Positions 17,811-26,518 of a DNA stretch of 64,000 bases are shown in pieces. Both the position numbers and the translations under genes were made by a program. Numbering within the stretch: position 1 is the stretch's first letter; each line of letters starts with the position of its first letter. The DNA is from Bradyrhizobium sp. 1 (GTDB taxonomy: Bacteria; Pseudomonadota; Alphaproteobacteria; Rhizobiales; Xanthobacteraceae), in NCBI RefSeq assembly GCF_023073315.1, contig NZ_JADPJH010000002.1:464512-528511 (forward strand), read 5' to 3'. Below the pieces are notes generated by a model. The model was not told the origin of the DNA. It made no database searches and worked only from the letters and a program-made list of their open reading frames with translations.

Positions 17811-17893
17811 TCATTGCGAGCGTAGCGAAGCAATCCAGAATCTTTCCGCGGCGACAGTCTGGATTGCTTCGTCGCAAGAGCTCCTCGCAATGA
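17811..17893. repeat. Palindromic intergenic repeat, copy B (inverted relative to copy A)
   Basis: Reverse complement of the copy at 16837-16920 over both arms; only the central 14-15 bases differ. It lies between the convergent SDR gene and dnaE2 and may fold into a hairpin acting as a transcription barrier for both. Confidence 0.7.
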
Positions 17894-17921
17894 TGTTGTG
17901 GCGGAAGCCCGCGCCACCACT

Positions 17922-20900
17922 TCAATGAAAATCCCGCGACGGCGGCAGGATGCGGACGTTGCGGGGGTGGCGGTGTTTTTGCGCGGGCATGTCCGCAAGC
18001 GCACGGGGGTCTTCGTTGAGCGGCTCGATCACGGTGGCGCCTGCCGGCACCGGATGCTTGCGGCTCAGCGCATCGTTGGCGAGGCTGACCAGATCGTGCG
18101 AGCGGTCGATCATGCGCTGGGCGATCAGATGCGTCACCTTTTCGGGGCTGCTCTGGATATAGCCCTGAACCTCGATGAGGCGCGCACCCATCACCTCCTT
18201 GCGGTACTGCTCCATGACTTTGGGCCACACTACGACATTGGCGATGCCGGTTTCGTCCTCCAGCGTCATGAACACGACGCCGCTGGCGCTGCCCGGCCGC
18301 TGCCGCACCAGCACCACGCCGGCGCAGCGAACGCGGCGCCGCTCGTTGTCGTGGCTGATCTCCTTGCAGGCGACGATATGCTCGCGCGAAAACATCTCGC
18401 GCAGGAATTCCATCGGATGGCCCTTCAGCGACAGCCGGATGGTCTGGTAGTCCGCGACGACCTGCTCGGAACGCGGCATCAATGGCAACGGCTGCGCGTG
18501 CTCGTCCGGCTGCTCGCGCGCGGTCGCCGCCTCGAACAGCGGCAGTGCAACATCGTCGGGCAGCCGCCGCACCTGCCACAGCGCCTCGCGGCGATCGAGC
18601 CCGAGCGAGCGGAACGCGTCGGCATCCGCGAGCAGGATCAGCGCGCGCTTGGGCAGGCCGGTGTCGCGGGCGAAATCCTCGAGCGAAGTAAAGCTGCGCC
18701 GGTTGCGGACCTTGATGATGCAGTCAGCCCAATCTTCCTGCTTGACGTATTCCTTGCCTTGCCGTTTCGCCTGCTCCTCTTTGAGGAACTCCTCATCCGG
18801 ATCGAGCCAATGAAAGCCGTCGATCTGACGGAAGCCCAGACGCACAGCGCAGTATTTTCCGTCACCATTCTCCAGTGTGTTCTGAGCAAAACTGTAGGAC
18901 ACATCGATGTCGCGCACCTCGACGCCGTTCTTGCGGGCATCGCTGACGATCTGAGCGGGCGCGTAAAAGCCCATCGGCTGCGAGTTCAGGAGACCGCAGC
19001 AGAATGCGTCGGGATGGTGATGCTTCAGCCATGACGAGATGTAGACGAGTTGCGCAAAGCTCGCAGCATGGCTCTCCGGGAAACCGTAGGAGCCAAAGCC
19101 CTTAATCTGGTCAAAACAGCTACGAGCAAAATTAGGGTCGTAGCCGCGCGTGACCATGTTGCCGATCAGCTTCTCCTCGTATTGGCCGATCGTGCCGACA
19201 TTGCGGAAGGTCGCCATCGAGCGGCGCAGGCCGTTGGCTTCTTCGGAGGTGAATTTCGCTGCCTCGATCGCGATGCGCATCGCCTGCTCCTGGAACAGAG
19301 GCACGCCCAACGTTTTGTGCAGCACATTGTAAAGCTCGTCCTTGTCGCCGTGGTCCGGCGACGGCGAGGGATAACTCACCTTTTCCAGACCATTCCGCCG
19401 CCGCAAATACGGATGAACCATGTCGCCCTGGATCGGACCCGGCCGCACGATCGCGACCTCGATGACGAGATCGTAAAAGGTTCGCGGTTTCAGGCGCGGC
19501 AGCATGTTCATCTGCGCCCGGCTCTCGACCTGGAACACGCCGAGCGATTCCCCTCGCTGAAGCATCTGATAAACTTCGTCGTCATCCTCCGATTTTATGT
19601 CCGCAAGCTCGTAACGTCTGCCCTTGTGGTCCGCGATCAGATCAAAACATTTCCTGATGCAGGTCAGCATGCCCAGCGCGAGCACGTCGACCTTCATCAT
19701 GTTGAGCGCGTCGACGTCGTCCTTGTCCCATTCGATGAAGGTGCGGTCGTCCATCGCGGCGTTACCGATCGGCACATAGGTGTCGAGCCGGTCCTGCGTC
19801 AGCACATAGCCACCGACATGCTGGGAGAGATGGCGCGGGAATTCGATCAGCTCGGTCGCAAGCTCGACCGCGAGATTGATCATGGGATTTTGCGGATCGA
19901 GCCCGGCCTGCCTGACCTGCATGTCGTTGAGGCCCTTGCCCCAGCTGCCCCAGACGGTATCCGCGAGCGCGGCGGTGACGTCCTCGGTTAGTCCCAGCGC
20001 CTTGCCGACATCGCGGATGGCGCTGCGCGGACGGTAATGGATGACGGTGGCGATGATCGCCGCGCGGTGGCGACCATAGCGGCGATAAACATATTGCATC
20101 ACCTCCTCGCGCCGGGAGTGCTCGAAATCGACGTCGATGTCAGGCGGCTCCAGCCGCTCCTTGGAGATGAAGCGCTCGAACAGCAGATCGACCTTGGTCG
20201 GATCGACCGAGGTAATGCCGAGCACGTAGCAGACGGCCGAGTTCGCCGCCGATCCCCGTCCCTGACACAAGATGTTCTGGCTGCGCGCATAGTGGACGAT
20301 GTCGTGCACGGTGAGAAAATAGTGCGCGTACTTCAGCTCGGCGATCAGCGAGAGCTCTTTCTTCAGCGTGGCGTGCAGCTTTGCGTCAATGTTCTCGATA
20401 CTGCCAAAGTATTTGTCGACGCCCGCCCAGGTCAGATCCTCCAGATGCCCTTGCGCGGTCTTGCCCGGCGGCACCGGCTCGTCCGGATACTGGTATTTGA
20501 GTTGGTCGAGCGAGAAATTGATCTTGTCCGCAAAACGCATCGTCTCCGCGATCGCCGCGGGGACATCGCGGAACAAGCGGGACATCTCGCGGGGCGTCTT
20601 CAAGAAGCGCTCGGCATTGGCTTCCAGCTTTCGTCCGACCGCCTCGATCGTGGTCTTTTCCCGGATGCAGGTGAGTACGTCCTGAAGCGGACGGCGGCCG
20701 GGATCGTGATAGAGCACCTCGTTGGTGGCGAGCAGCGGCACCTTTGCTTTGGCGGCGAGATCATCGAGCCCTGCCAGACGGCGGCGGTCGTCGCCGCGAT
20801 AGATCAGGCTCGCCGCCAGCCACACGCCCTCGGCGCGGCTCGCTTTCAATTTTGCGAGAACATCCAGCGCCTGTTCGGGCTCGAAACGATGCGGCAACGT

Positions 20901-21305
20901 CAGGATCAGGAGCTGGCCTTCCGAGAACTCGAGAAGATCGGCGAAGGTAAGACGACATTCGCCCTTTTCGATCCGCGTGATGTCGTCGCCGCGCTTGCCT
21001 CGTGTGAGAAGCTGACACAGCCGGCCATAGGCGGCGCGGTCGCGCGGGTAGACGAAAATGTCGGGCGTGCCGTCGATGAAGACGATGCGCGCGCCGATCA
21101 GCAGCTTTGGCTTGTGCAACACCTTGTCATTGTCGAGCTCGTTCCATGCCCTCACCACGCCGGCAAGCGTGTTGTGGTCGGCAATGCCGATCACGGGAAT
21201 GCCTAGCTTGCTGGCCTGATGCACATAGGCCCGCGGATCAGAGCCGCCGCGCAAAAAAGAAAAGTTCGTGGTGATGCCGATCTCGGCATAAGCTGATGTC
21301 GTCAT
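17922..21305 (-). CDS. dnaE2: Error-prone DNA polymerase III alpha subunit (DnaE2/ImuC)
   Basis: 1127-residue C-family polymerase for damage-induced mutagenic translesion synthesis. It opens with the PHP domain (NFSFLRGGSDPRAYVHQASK; GIADHNTLAGVVRAWNE). The polymerase core has the metal-binding aspartates in PPDIDVDFEHSRR and the family stretch YGFPESHAASFAQLVY. The C-terminus has an OB-like fold region (VLVRQRPGSASGVVFMTLEDE). The ATG at 21305 overlaps the imuB stop as ATGA; the longer open frame upstream is out of place because it runs through imuB. It is third in the imuA-imuB-dnaE2 operon and expected under LexA control. Confidence 0.95.
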   Translation of the reverse strand: MTTSAYAEIGITTNFSFLRGGSDPRAYVHQASKLGIPVIGIADHNTLAGVVRAWNELDNDKVLHKPKLLIGARIVFIDGTPDIFVYPRDRAAYGRLCQLLTRGKRGDDITRIEKGECRLTFADLLEFSEGQLLILTLPHRFEPEQALDVLAKLKASRAEGVWLAASLIYRGDDRRRLAGLDDLAAKAKVPLLATNEVLYHDPGRRPLQDVLTCIREKTTIEAVGRKLEANAERFLKTPREMSRLFRDVPAAIAETMRFADKINFSLDQLKYQYPDEPVPPGKTAQGHLEDLTWAGVDKYFGSIENIDAKLHATLKKELSLIAELKYAHYFLTVHDIVHYARSQNILCQGRGSAANSAVCYVLGITSVDPTKVDLLFERFISKERLEPPDIDVDFEHSRREEVMQYVYRRYGRHRAAIIATVIHYRPRSAIRDVGKALGLTEDVTAALADTVWGSWGKGLNDMQVRQAGLDPQNPMINLAVELATELIEFPRHLSQHVGGYVLTQDRLDTYVPIGNAAMDDRTFIEWDKDDVDALNMMKVDVLALGMLTCIRKCFDLIADHKGRRYELADIKSEDDDEVYQMLQRGESLGVFQVESRAQMNMLPRLKPRTFYDLVIEVAIVRPGPIQGDMVHPYLRRRNGLEKVSYPSPSPDHGDKDELYNVLHKTLGVPLFQEQAMRIAIEAAKFTSEEANGLRRSMATFRNVGTIGQYEEKLIGNMVTRGYDPNFARSCFDQIKGFGSYGFPESHAASFAQLVYISSWLKHHHPDAFCCGLLNSQPMGFYAPAQIVSDARKNGVEVRDIDVSYSFAQNTLENGDGKYCAVRLGFRQIDGFHWLDPDEEFLKEEQAKRQGKEYVKQEDWADCIIKVRNRRSFTSLEDFARDTGLPKRALILLADADAFRSLGLDRREALWQVRRLPDDVALPLFEAATAREQPDEHAQPLPLMPRSEQVVADYQTIRLSLKGHPMEFLREMFSREHIVACKEISHDNERRRVRCAGVVLVRQRPGSASGVVFMTLEDETGIANVVVWPKVMEQYRKEVMGARLIEVQGYIQSSPEKVTHLIAQRMIDRSHDLVSLANDALSRKHPVPAGATVIEPLNEDPRALADMPAQKHRHPRNVRILPPSRDFH

Positions 21306-22894
21306 GCGAAGAGACCGTGCACATACCAGCCCGGAGAAGCCGGCTTGCCGTCGCCGTCGAACACCTCTCCTTCGTAGAGACCATCGCGAAAAATCCAGAA
21401 GCGCAGGCCCTCGGCATCCTCGATGCGAAAATAATCCCGCGTCAACTGCTTGCCGTCCTGCCGCCACCATTCCATCGCGATGCGCTCCGGCCCTTCCACC
21501 CGCACCACCGCATGCAGCGCACGGCGCCAGGTGAATTGGTGCGGCGGACCGTCGGGCACGGTCGCGAATGGCACCTTGATCGGCTCGGGCTTGTCGAACA
21601 GCCTGAGCGGGCGCAGCGGCGGCTCGCTCTCGGCGCGGGCCGGCCATTCCGCCTGCATGGCGGCGGCGAGATGATGCTGTGCCGGTGCCGCCAGCACCGC
21701 GCATTCGGGGATATGGGTATCCTCAGGCAAATGCACGACGACGCGTTTTCCCCCGATGCGCGCGGCGATGCGGTCGATCAGCGCGGCAAGCTCGTCATTG
21801 TCGTGGACATGGGCGTCGAGATCGCGCTGCTCCTGCACCACGATCTCGGTCCGGCTTGCCGACAGCCGCACCATGTCGAAGCCAAAGCCGGGATCGAGGG
21901 GATCGGCGAGCGCATCGAGCCGCTCGCGGAACAGGCGGTCGATAACTTTGCTTTGCGTCACCGGCCGTCCGGTCTCGACCATGATCGCGCGCACCACGCC
22001 GTCGGTGCGGAAGAACGCGGCCTCCAGCCGGCGCGCGCCCTTGCCCTGCTTCTCCATCGACGCGATCAACGTGTCGGCGAGTCGCGACAGCGTCATCGCG
22101 ATCATGGTGTCGGTCGCGATCGGCTCGGCGAAACGTTTCTCCACGATGTAGTCGGGCAACGGCTTTCGTGGACTGATCGGCGCATCGCCCTGCCCCAGCG
22201 CATGCGCGAGCAGCGTGGAGAACCGTGCGCCGAACCGCGCCGTGATTTCGCCCGGCGCGCGCGAGGCGACATCGCCGATGGTCTTCAGGCCGGCACGGCG
22301 CAGGCCGGTGGTGATGGCCTCGCCCGCACCGAGCGCGGACACCGGAAACCGGTCGATCGCCGCCGCCTCCCCGCCATCGGCGACGATGATGCCGGGCGCC
22401 TGCCGCGTCAGCGTACGCGCGCAGACCGAGGTGCCGGCAATCGCTGCGCTGACGGCAAAGCCTTGCCGATCGAGCGCCCGGATCAGCGTCTGCAACAGCG
22501 CGGCTTCGCCGCCGAACAGGTGTGCGCAGCCGGTGATGTCGAGGAACAGCCCGTGCGGCGCATCGAGCGCCACCAGCGGCGTGAAACGGTCGCACCAGTC
22601 GGCGATGTCGCTGAGCGTCTTCGCATCGGCCACGACATCGGCGTCGAACACTTTTAAATCCGGACACATCGCCCGCGCATTCGCGAGCGGCTGACTGATA
22701 TACAAGCCGAGGCGCTCAGCGGCCTCGTCCAGCGCATGGATCACCAGCGCATTGTTGTCCTTGATGACGACAATGCTGGGATCATTGTTCTTAACCAGCC
22801 CGGCGCTGCTGAAAAAACGCTGGATCCGGTCGATGGGCAGGCGCGGCAGCCACAGACTGAGGATACGCCGGCGGTTCACTGAACTGGCACTCAT
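21302..22894 (-). CDS. imuB: ImuB, catalytically inactive Y-family polymerase-like protein
   Basis: 530-residue protein of the DinB/UmuC superfamily that links ImuA, DnaE2 and the sliding clamp in the mutasome. The N-terminal fold is seen in RRRILSLWLPRLPIDRIQR and FLDITGCAHLFGGEAAL; HhH-like DNA binding in LRRAGLKTIGDVASRAPGEI. The active-site acidic residues of true Y-family polymerases are not evident, as in other ImuB proteins. The start MSASSVNRRR at 22894 overlaps the end of imuA by about 100 bases; the longer open frame upstream would overlap still more. Confidence 0.92.
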   Translation of the reverse strand: MSASSVNRRRILSLWLPRLPIDRIQRFFSSAGLVKNNDPSIVVIKDNNALVIHALDEAAERLGLYISQPLANARAMCPDLKVFDADVVADAKTLSDIADWCDRFTPLVALDAPHGLFLDITGCAHLFGGEAALLQTLIRALDRQGFAVSAAIAGTSVCARTLTRQAPGIIVADGGEAAAIDRFPVSALGAGEAITTGLRRAGLKTIGDVASRAPGEITARFGARFSTLLAHALGQGDAPISPRKPLPDYIVEKRFAEPIATDTMIAMTLSRLADTLIASMEKQGKGARRLEAAFFRTDGVVRAIMVETGRPVTQSKVIDRLFRERLDALADPLDPGFGFDMVRLSASRTEIVVQEQRDLDAHVHDNDELAALIDRIAARIGGKRVVVHLPEDTHIPECAVLAAPAQHHLAAAMQAEWPARAESEPPLRPLRLFDKPEPIKVPFATVPDGPPHQFTWRRALHAVVRVEGPERIAMEWWRQDGKQLTRDYFRIEDAEGLRFWIFRDGLYEGEVFDGDGKPASPGWYVHGLFA

Positions 22895-23579
22895 CACACT
22901 TCCATTCCATGATCCACCGGCCGCACGGGCCATGACGATTGCGCAACAGCTCGGCATCGAAGCGTGGCGCGCCCCAGATGCTCCATGCTGAACCCGGCGG
23001 CGAATGCGCCGCGCGCAGCATCCATCGCGTTTCAGCAGTCGAGGGCAGCGGCTGCGCCGCCATCCGCAGCAGCAGACCGGTGACGCCGGACGATTGCGCG
23101 GCCAGCGTCAGCTTGCGGCTCGCCACCAGATCGAACTGCCTGGTCTCGCCCCAGAGCTCGAGCACGACGGCACCCAGCGCATCGCAGGCAAGCGCGTCGG
23201 CCGCGGTACGCAGCGCGCTCTCGACATCGGCGGCGCGCACCATCACCACGCGGCGCGGATCGAGGCCGATCTCGGCGAGCCCGCTCATCGACAGCGCGCC
23301 CGTCTCTATCTCTGAAAAGTCCTGACGCACCCATAGCAGCGGCTTACGCGCCGTCACGCGCCCCGCAAGCCCGGTGACAAAACCCGTCGCGGCCACCCCC
23401 TGACGCCCTTCGCAAAACACTTCATGGATTGCCGCGCGCGCGAGCCCGCCCTGCAGCGCGCCATCAACCTCGCTGTGGCCGAGCGCGACGCGATCCTGCT
23501 GATGCACGACCTCCGTCGTCTCGATGCGCTCGATCTGGCCGCGCAAGGTTGCAAGCGCGCTTAGACGTGCGCCGCTCAT
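22791..23579 (-). CDS. imuA: ImuA, SOS mutagenesis RecA-like protein
   Basis: 262-residue ImuA, first gene of the imuA-imuB-dnaE2 mutagenesis cassette. It resembles a RecA-fold protein lacking full ATPase motifs: LATLRGQIERIE, then HEVFCEGRQGVAATGFVTGLAGR, LWVRQDFSEIETGALSMSGL, and the C-terminal tail GRWIMEWKCDEC rich in Pro/Ala. The ATG at 23579 has ggagcgg upstream; a Met 13 codons earlier is less likely. The last 104 bases overlap imuB in another frame. A GTTC-N7-GTTC box is 67 bases upstream of the start. Confidence 0.9.
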   Translation of the reverse strand: MSGARLSALATLRGQIERIETTEVVHQQDRVALGHSEVDGALQGGLARAAIHEVFCEGRQGVAATGFVTGLAGRVTARKPLLWVRQDFSEIETGALSMSGLAEIGLDPRRVVMVRAADVESALRTAADALACDALGAVVLELWGETRQFDLVASRKLTLAAQSSGVTGLLLRMAAQPLPSTAETRWMLRAAHSPPGSAWSIWGAPRFDAELLRNRHGPCGRWIMEWKCDECQFSEPPAYPQSVAAAPAHRPDPAFFQQRRAG

Positions 23580-23645
23580 GCTCGCCGCTCCTTCAGGGGT
23601 GATTGCCGAGGCTCTCAAAAATAAGAACCTGCGACTGGCTCATTT

Positions 23646-23660
23646 GTTCATGATATGTTC
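23646..23660. promoter_or_regulatory. LexA (SOS) box, GTTC-N7-GTTC
   Basis: Exact alphaproteobacterial LexA site: GTTC (23646-23649), seven bases atgatat, GTTC (23657-23660). It sits in the 163-bp divergent region between imuA (start 23579, minus) and the radical SAM gene (start 23743, plus), so LexA bound here could repress both. This motif is established for rhizobial and Caulobacter SOS genes including imuA. Confidence 0.85.
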
Positions 23661-23742
23661 TAATATAAAGCTAACGGGACCGGGTGAGTCAATCGAATTG
23701 GTGCTCATCCGGATTCGTACGTTAAATCAAAGGGATTCCGGG

Positions 23743-24978
23743 ATGGACGTACAACGCAAGCTGGAAATTCTGGCGGACGCCGCCAAGTACGATGCGTCCT
23801 GCGCTTCCAGCGGCACCGAGAAGCGGGATTCCAGCGACGGCAAGGGCATGGGCTCGACCGCGCCGGGCATGGGCATCTGCCATTCCTACGCGCCGGACGG
23901 ACGCTGCATCTCGCTGCTCAAGGTGCTGCTGACCAACGCCTGCAATTACGATTGCCTCTATTGCGTCAACCGTACCTCCTCCAACGTGCCGCGCGCCCGC
24001 TTCACCATCGATGAGGTGGTCAAGCTCACGCTCGACTTCTACCGGCGCAATTACATCGAGGGGCTGTTTCTCTCCTCCGGCATCATCCGCAGCCCCGACT
24101 ACACGATGGAGCAGGTGGTCGGCGTCGCGCGCAAATTGCGCGAGGAGCATCACTTCCGCGGCTACATCCATCTCAAGACCATTCCCGAGGTCGACGACGC
24201 GCTGATTACGGAGGCCGGCAAATATGCCGACCGCCTCTCCATCAACATCGAGATGCCTGAGGAGACCAGCCTGCAGCAATTCGCGCCCGAGAAGGATATG
24301 CGCGCGATCCGGCGCACCATGGGCCGGCTGCGGCTGAAGCTGGACGAAGCAGAGGAAGGCCGCGCGGCGAAAACAAAGACAAAACCGCAGCGCTTTGCGC
24401 CGGCCGGCCAAAGCACGCAGATGATCGTCGGCGCAGATAGCGCCTCCGACCACACCATTCTCCACACCAGCGCCAATCTCTACGGCTCCTACCGGCTGCG
24501 GCGCGTCTATTATTCCGCCTTCAGCCCGATCCCCGATGCCAGCCGCGCTTTGCCCCTGCGCGCGCCGCCATTGCTGCGCGAGCACCGGCTCTACCAGGCG
24601 GACTGGCTGATGCGGTTCTACGGTTTTGACGTCGGCGAGATCGTCGACGACAGCGCGATGCTGCCGCTCGACATCGATCCGAAACTCGCCTGGGCGCTGC
24701 GCCACCGCGACCGCTTCCCGCTCGACGTCAACCGCGCCAGCCGCGAGGAGCTGTTGCGCGTGCCCGGCTTCGGCACCAAGGCGGTCGAATGCATCATCGC
24801 GACGCGCCGCACCACCACGATCCGCCTCTCCGATCTCGCGCGGCTGCACGTGCCTCGCAACAAGGCGCTGCCGTTCATCGTGCTCAGCGATCACCGCCCC
24901 TCACCGCATCGTCTCGACGAGGCGCGGCTGATCGAGCGGTTCAAGCCGAAGGCAACACAATTGGGGTTTGGCTTTTGA
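23743..24978 (+). CDS. Putative DNA modification/repair radical SAM protein (UdgX-linked)
   Basis: 411-residue radical SAM protein. Three cysteines of the [4Fe-4S]/SAM site lie in CNYDCLYC (C67, C71, C74). Further cysteines occur in an N-terminal segment (YDASCASS, GICHSYAPDGRC). The C-terminus has a helix-hairpin-helix DNA-binding motif (DVNRASREELLRVPGFGTKA). This matches the family always found next to UdgX-type uracil-DNA glycosylase-like proteins, whose reaction is not established. Start chosen at ATG 23743 behind gggat; it overlaps the next gene by one base (TGATG). Likely SOS induced from the shared LexA box. Confidence 0.88.
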   Translation: MDVQRKLEILADAAKYDASCASSGTEKRDSSDGKGMGSTAPGMGICHSYAPDGRCISLLKVLLTNACNYDCLYCVNRTSSNVPRARFTIDEVVKLTLDFYRRNYIEGLFLSSGIIRSPDYTMEQVVGVARKLREEHHFRGYIHLKTIPEVDDALITEAGKYADRLSINIEMPEETSLQQFAPEKDMRAIRRTMGRLRLKLDEAEEGRAAKTKTKPQRFAPAGQSTQMIVGADSASDHTILHTSANLYGSYRLRRVYYSAFSPIPDASRALPLRAPPLLREHRLYQADWLMRFYGFDVGEIVDDSAMLPLDIDPKLAWALRHRDRFPLDVNRASREELLRVPGFGTKAVECIIATRRTTTIRLSDLARLHVPRNKALPFIVLSDHRPSPHRLDEARLIERFKPKATQLGFGF

Positions 24979-26420
24979 TGCAGTACATCATCCTCGACAC
25001 CGAAACCGATTTCGCCGGCTGGCGCAAAGCCGCGCGTCACCTCGTGCTGCATCACGTGCAGCCCACCGATGTCACCTGGGCCGTGCAAGGCGGCGAAGCG
25101 GAGTTGTTCGCACCGCCCGCGCCGTCTCCGATCCTCGAGGTGAACGAGGGCACCTTCAACGTATCAGGCAAATTCGTCGATCTCGCGAAATCGACAATCT
25201 TGCATCGCGACAGCGAGCGTTTCGCGATCCTCTATCGCCTGCTCTGGCGATTGAAGGACAATCACGATCTCATCGAGGTCGCGACCGATCCTGATGTCGC
25301 GCAAGTCACAGCCATGGCAAGAGCGGTCCATCGCGACGAGCACAAGATGCATGCCTTCGTGCGCTTCCGCGAGATCGGCCGGGAACGCGCCGCACACTAC
25401 GTCGCCTGGTTCGAGCCGGAACATCACATCGTCGAGCTCGCCGCGCCGTTCTTCGCCAAACGCTTTGCCGACATGCCCTGGTCGATCCTGACGCCCGACC
25501 TCTGCGCGCATTGGGACGGCCACGCCCTCACCTTCACACCGGGCGTCAGCAAGAGCGAGGCTCCGGGCGAAGACCGGCTGGAGGAAACCTGGCGGCGCTA
25601 CTACGCCAGCATCTTCAATCCGGCGCGGTTGAAGGTGAAGGCGATGCAGAGCGAGATGCCGAAGAAATACTGGAGGAACCTGCCCGAGGCTTCGATCATT
25701 AAGCCTCTGATCGAGGACGCCGAACGCATGACCGGCGCCATGATCGCCAATGCCGCAACCGATCCGCACAAGCCTCAGAAGCGGCCGGAGGCCCCGATGA
25801 CACGCAAGCTTGCTGCCGACAATCTCGAAGCGCTCCGCGAGGAAGCCGCCCATTGCCGCGCCTGCCCGCTTTACAAGGACGCGACCCAGACCGTGTTCGG
25901 CGAAGGTCCGAAGGATGCCACCATCATGCTGGTCGGCGAGCAGCCCGGCGACAAGGAAGACCTTGCCGGCCATCCCTTTGTCGGCCCGGCCGGCCAGATG
26001 CTCGACCGCGCGCTTGCGGAAGCCGGTGTCGACCGCAAGAAGGTCTATGTCACCAACGCAGTCAAACACTTCAAATTCGTGCCGCGCGGAAAAATCCGCC
26101 TGCATCAGAAGCCGGCGACGCCGGAGATCCGGGCGTGCCGGCAATGGTATGAGCGGGAAGTTTCGGCAATCCAGCCCGAACTCATCGTCGCCATGGGCGC
26201 CACCGCCGCGCAAAGCGTGTTCGGCAAGATCACTCCGATCGGAAAGACCCGCGGCCGGCTCATAGACCTGCCCGACGGGCGCAAGGCTCTGGTGACGGTG
26301 CACCCATCCTATCTGCTGCGGCTGCCCGATCCGGAGGCCAAAGTGCTGGAATATCAGCGCTTTGTCGAAGATTTGAAGATCGCGGCCCGTTTGCAGAGGA
26401 AAGCCGCACACGCCGCCTAA
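24978..26420 (+). CDS. UdgX family uracil-DNA binding protein with DUF4130 N-terminal domain
   Basis: 480-residue two-part protein. Residues 1-260 are a DUF4130-type domain; residues 275-480 are a family 4-like uracil-DNA glycosylase fold. Motif A is GEQPGDKED (320-328), cluster cysteines include C293, C296 and C387, and the C-terminal motif is VHPSYLLRLP. The R-loop RGKIRLHQKP contains His376, the residue corresponding to the nucleophile that in mycobacterial UdgX becomes covalently linked to uracil sites in DNA (family knowledge). It is coupled to the radical SAM gene by a 1-base overlap. Probable role: trapping or excising uracil after DNA damage. Confidence 0.92.
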   Translation: MQYIILDTETDFAGWRKAARHLVLHHVQPTDVTWAVQGGEAELFAPPAPSPILEVNEGTFNVSGKFVDLAKSTILHRDSERFAILYRLLWRLKDNHDLIEVATDPDVAQVTAMARAVHRDEHKMHAFVRFREIGRERAAHYVAWFEPEHHIVELAAPFFAKRFADMPWSILTPDLCAHWDGHALTFTPGVSKSEAPGEDRLEETWRRYYASIFNPARLKVKAMQSEMPKKYWRNLPEASIIKPLIEDAERMTGAMIANAATDPHKPQKRPEAPMTRKLAADNLEALREEAAHCRACPLYKDATQTVFGEGPKDATIMLVGEQPGDKEDLAGHPFVGPAGQMLDRALAEAGVDRKKVYVTNAVKHFKFVPRGKIRLHQKPATPEIRACRQWYEREVSAIQPELIVAMGATAAQSVFGKITPIGKTRGRLIDLPDGRKALVTVHPSYLLRLPDPEAKVLEYQRFVEDLKIAARLQRKAAHAA

Positions 26421-26452
26421 ATACCGGTGAGAAAGCGACTTTAAGACGCAGG

Positions 26453-26470
26453 CTGTCATCCAGCCTTCAA
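26453..26470 (+). promoter_or_regulatory. Possible weak Pho box before the phosphate transporter
   Basis: CTGTCAT at 26453-26459, four bases, then CCTTCAA, about 50 bases upstream of the PiT start. The first half matches the PhoB half-site exactly, the second only in part. In Sinorhizobium pit transcription is PhoB-repressed, which makes a site here plausible, but the evidence is weak. Confidence 0.25.
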
Positions 26471-26518
26471 ATCCATCGCGGACAATAGCCCCTCCAATAA
26501 GTTAAGGGGCGTCCAAAA

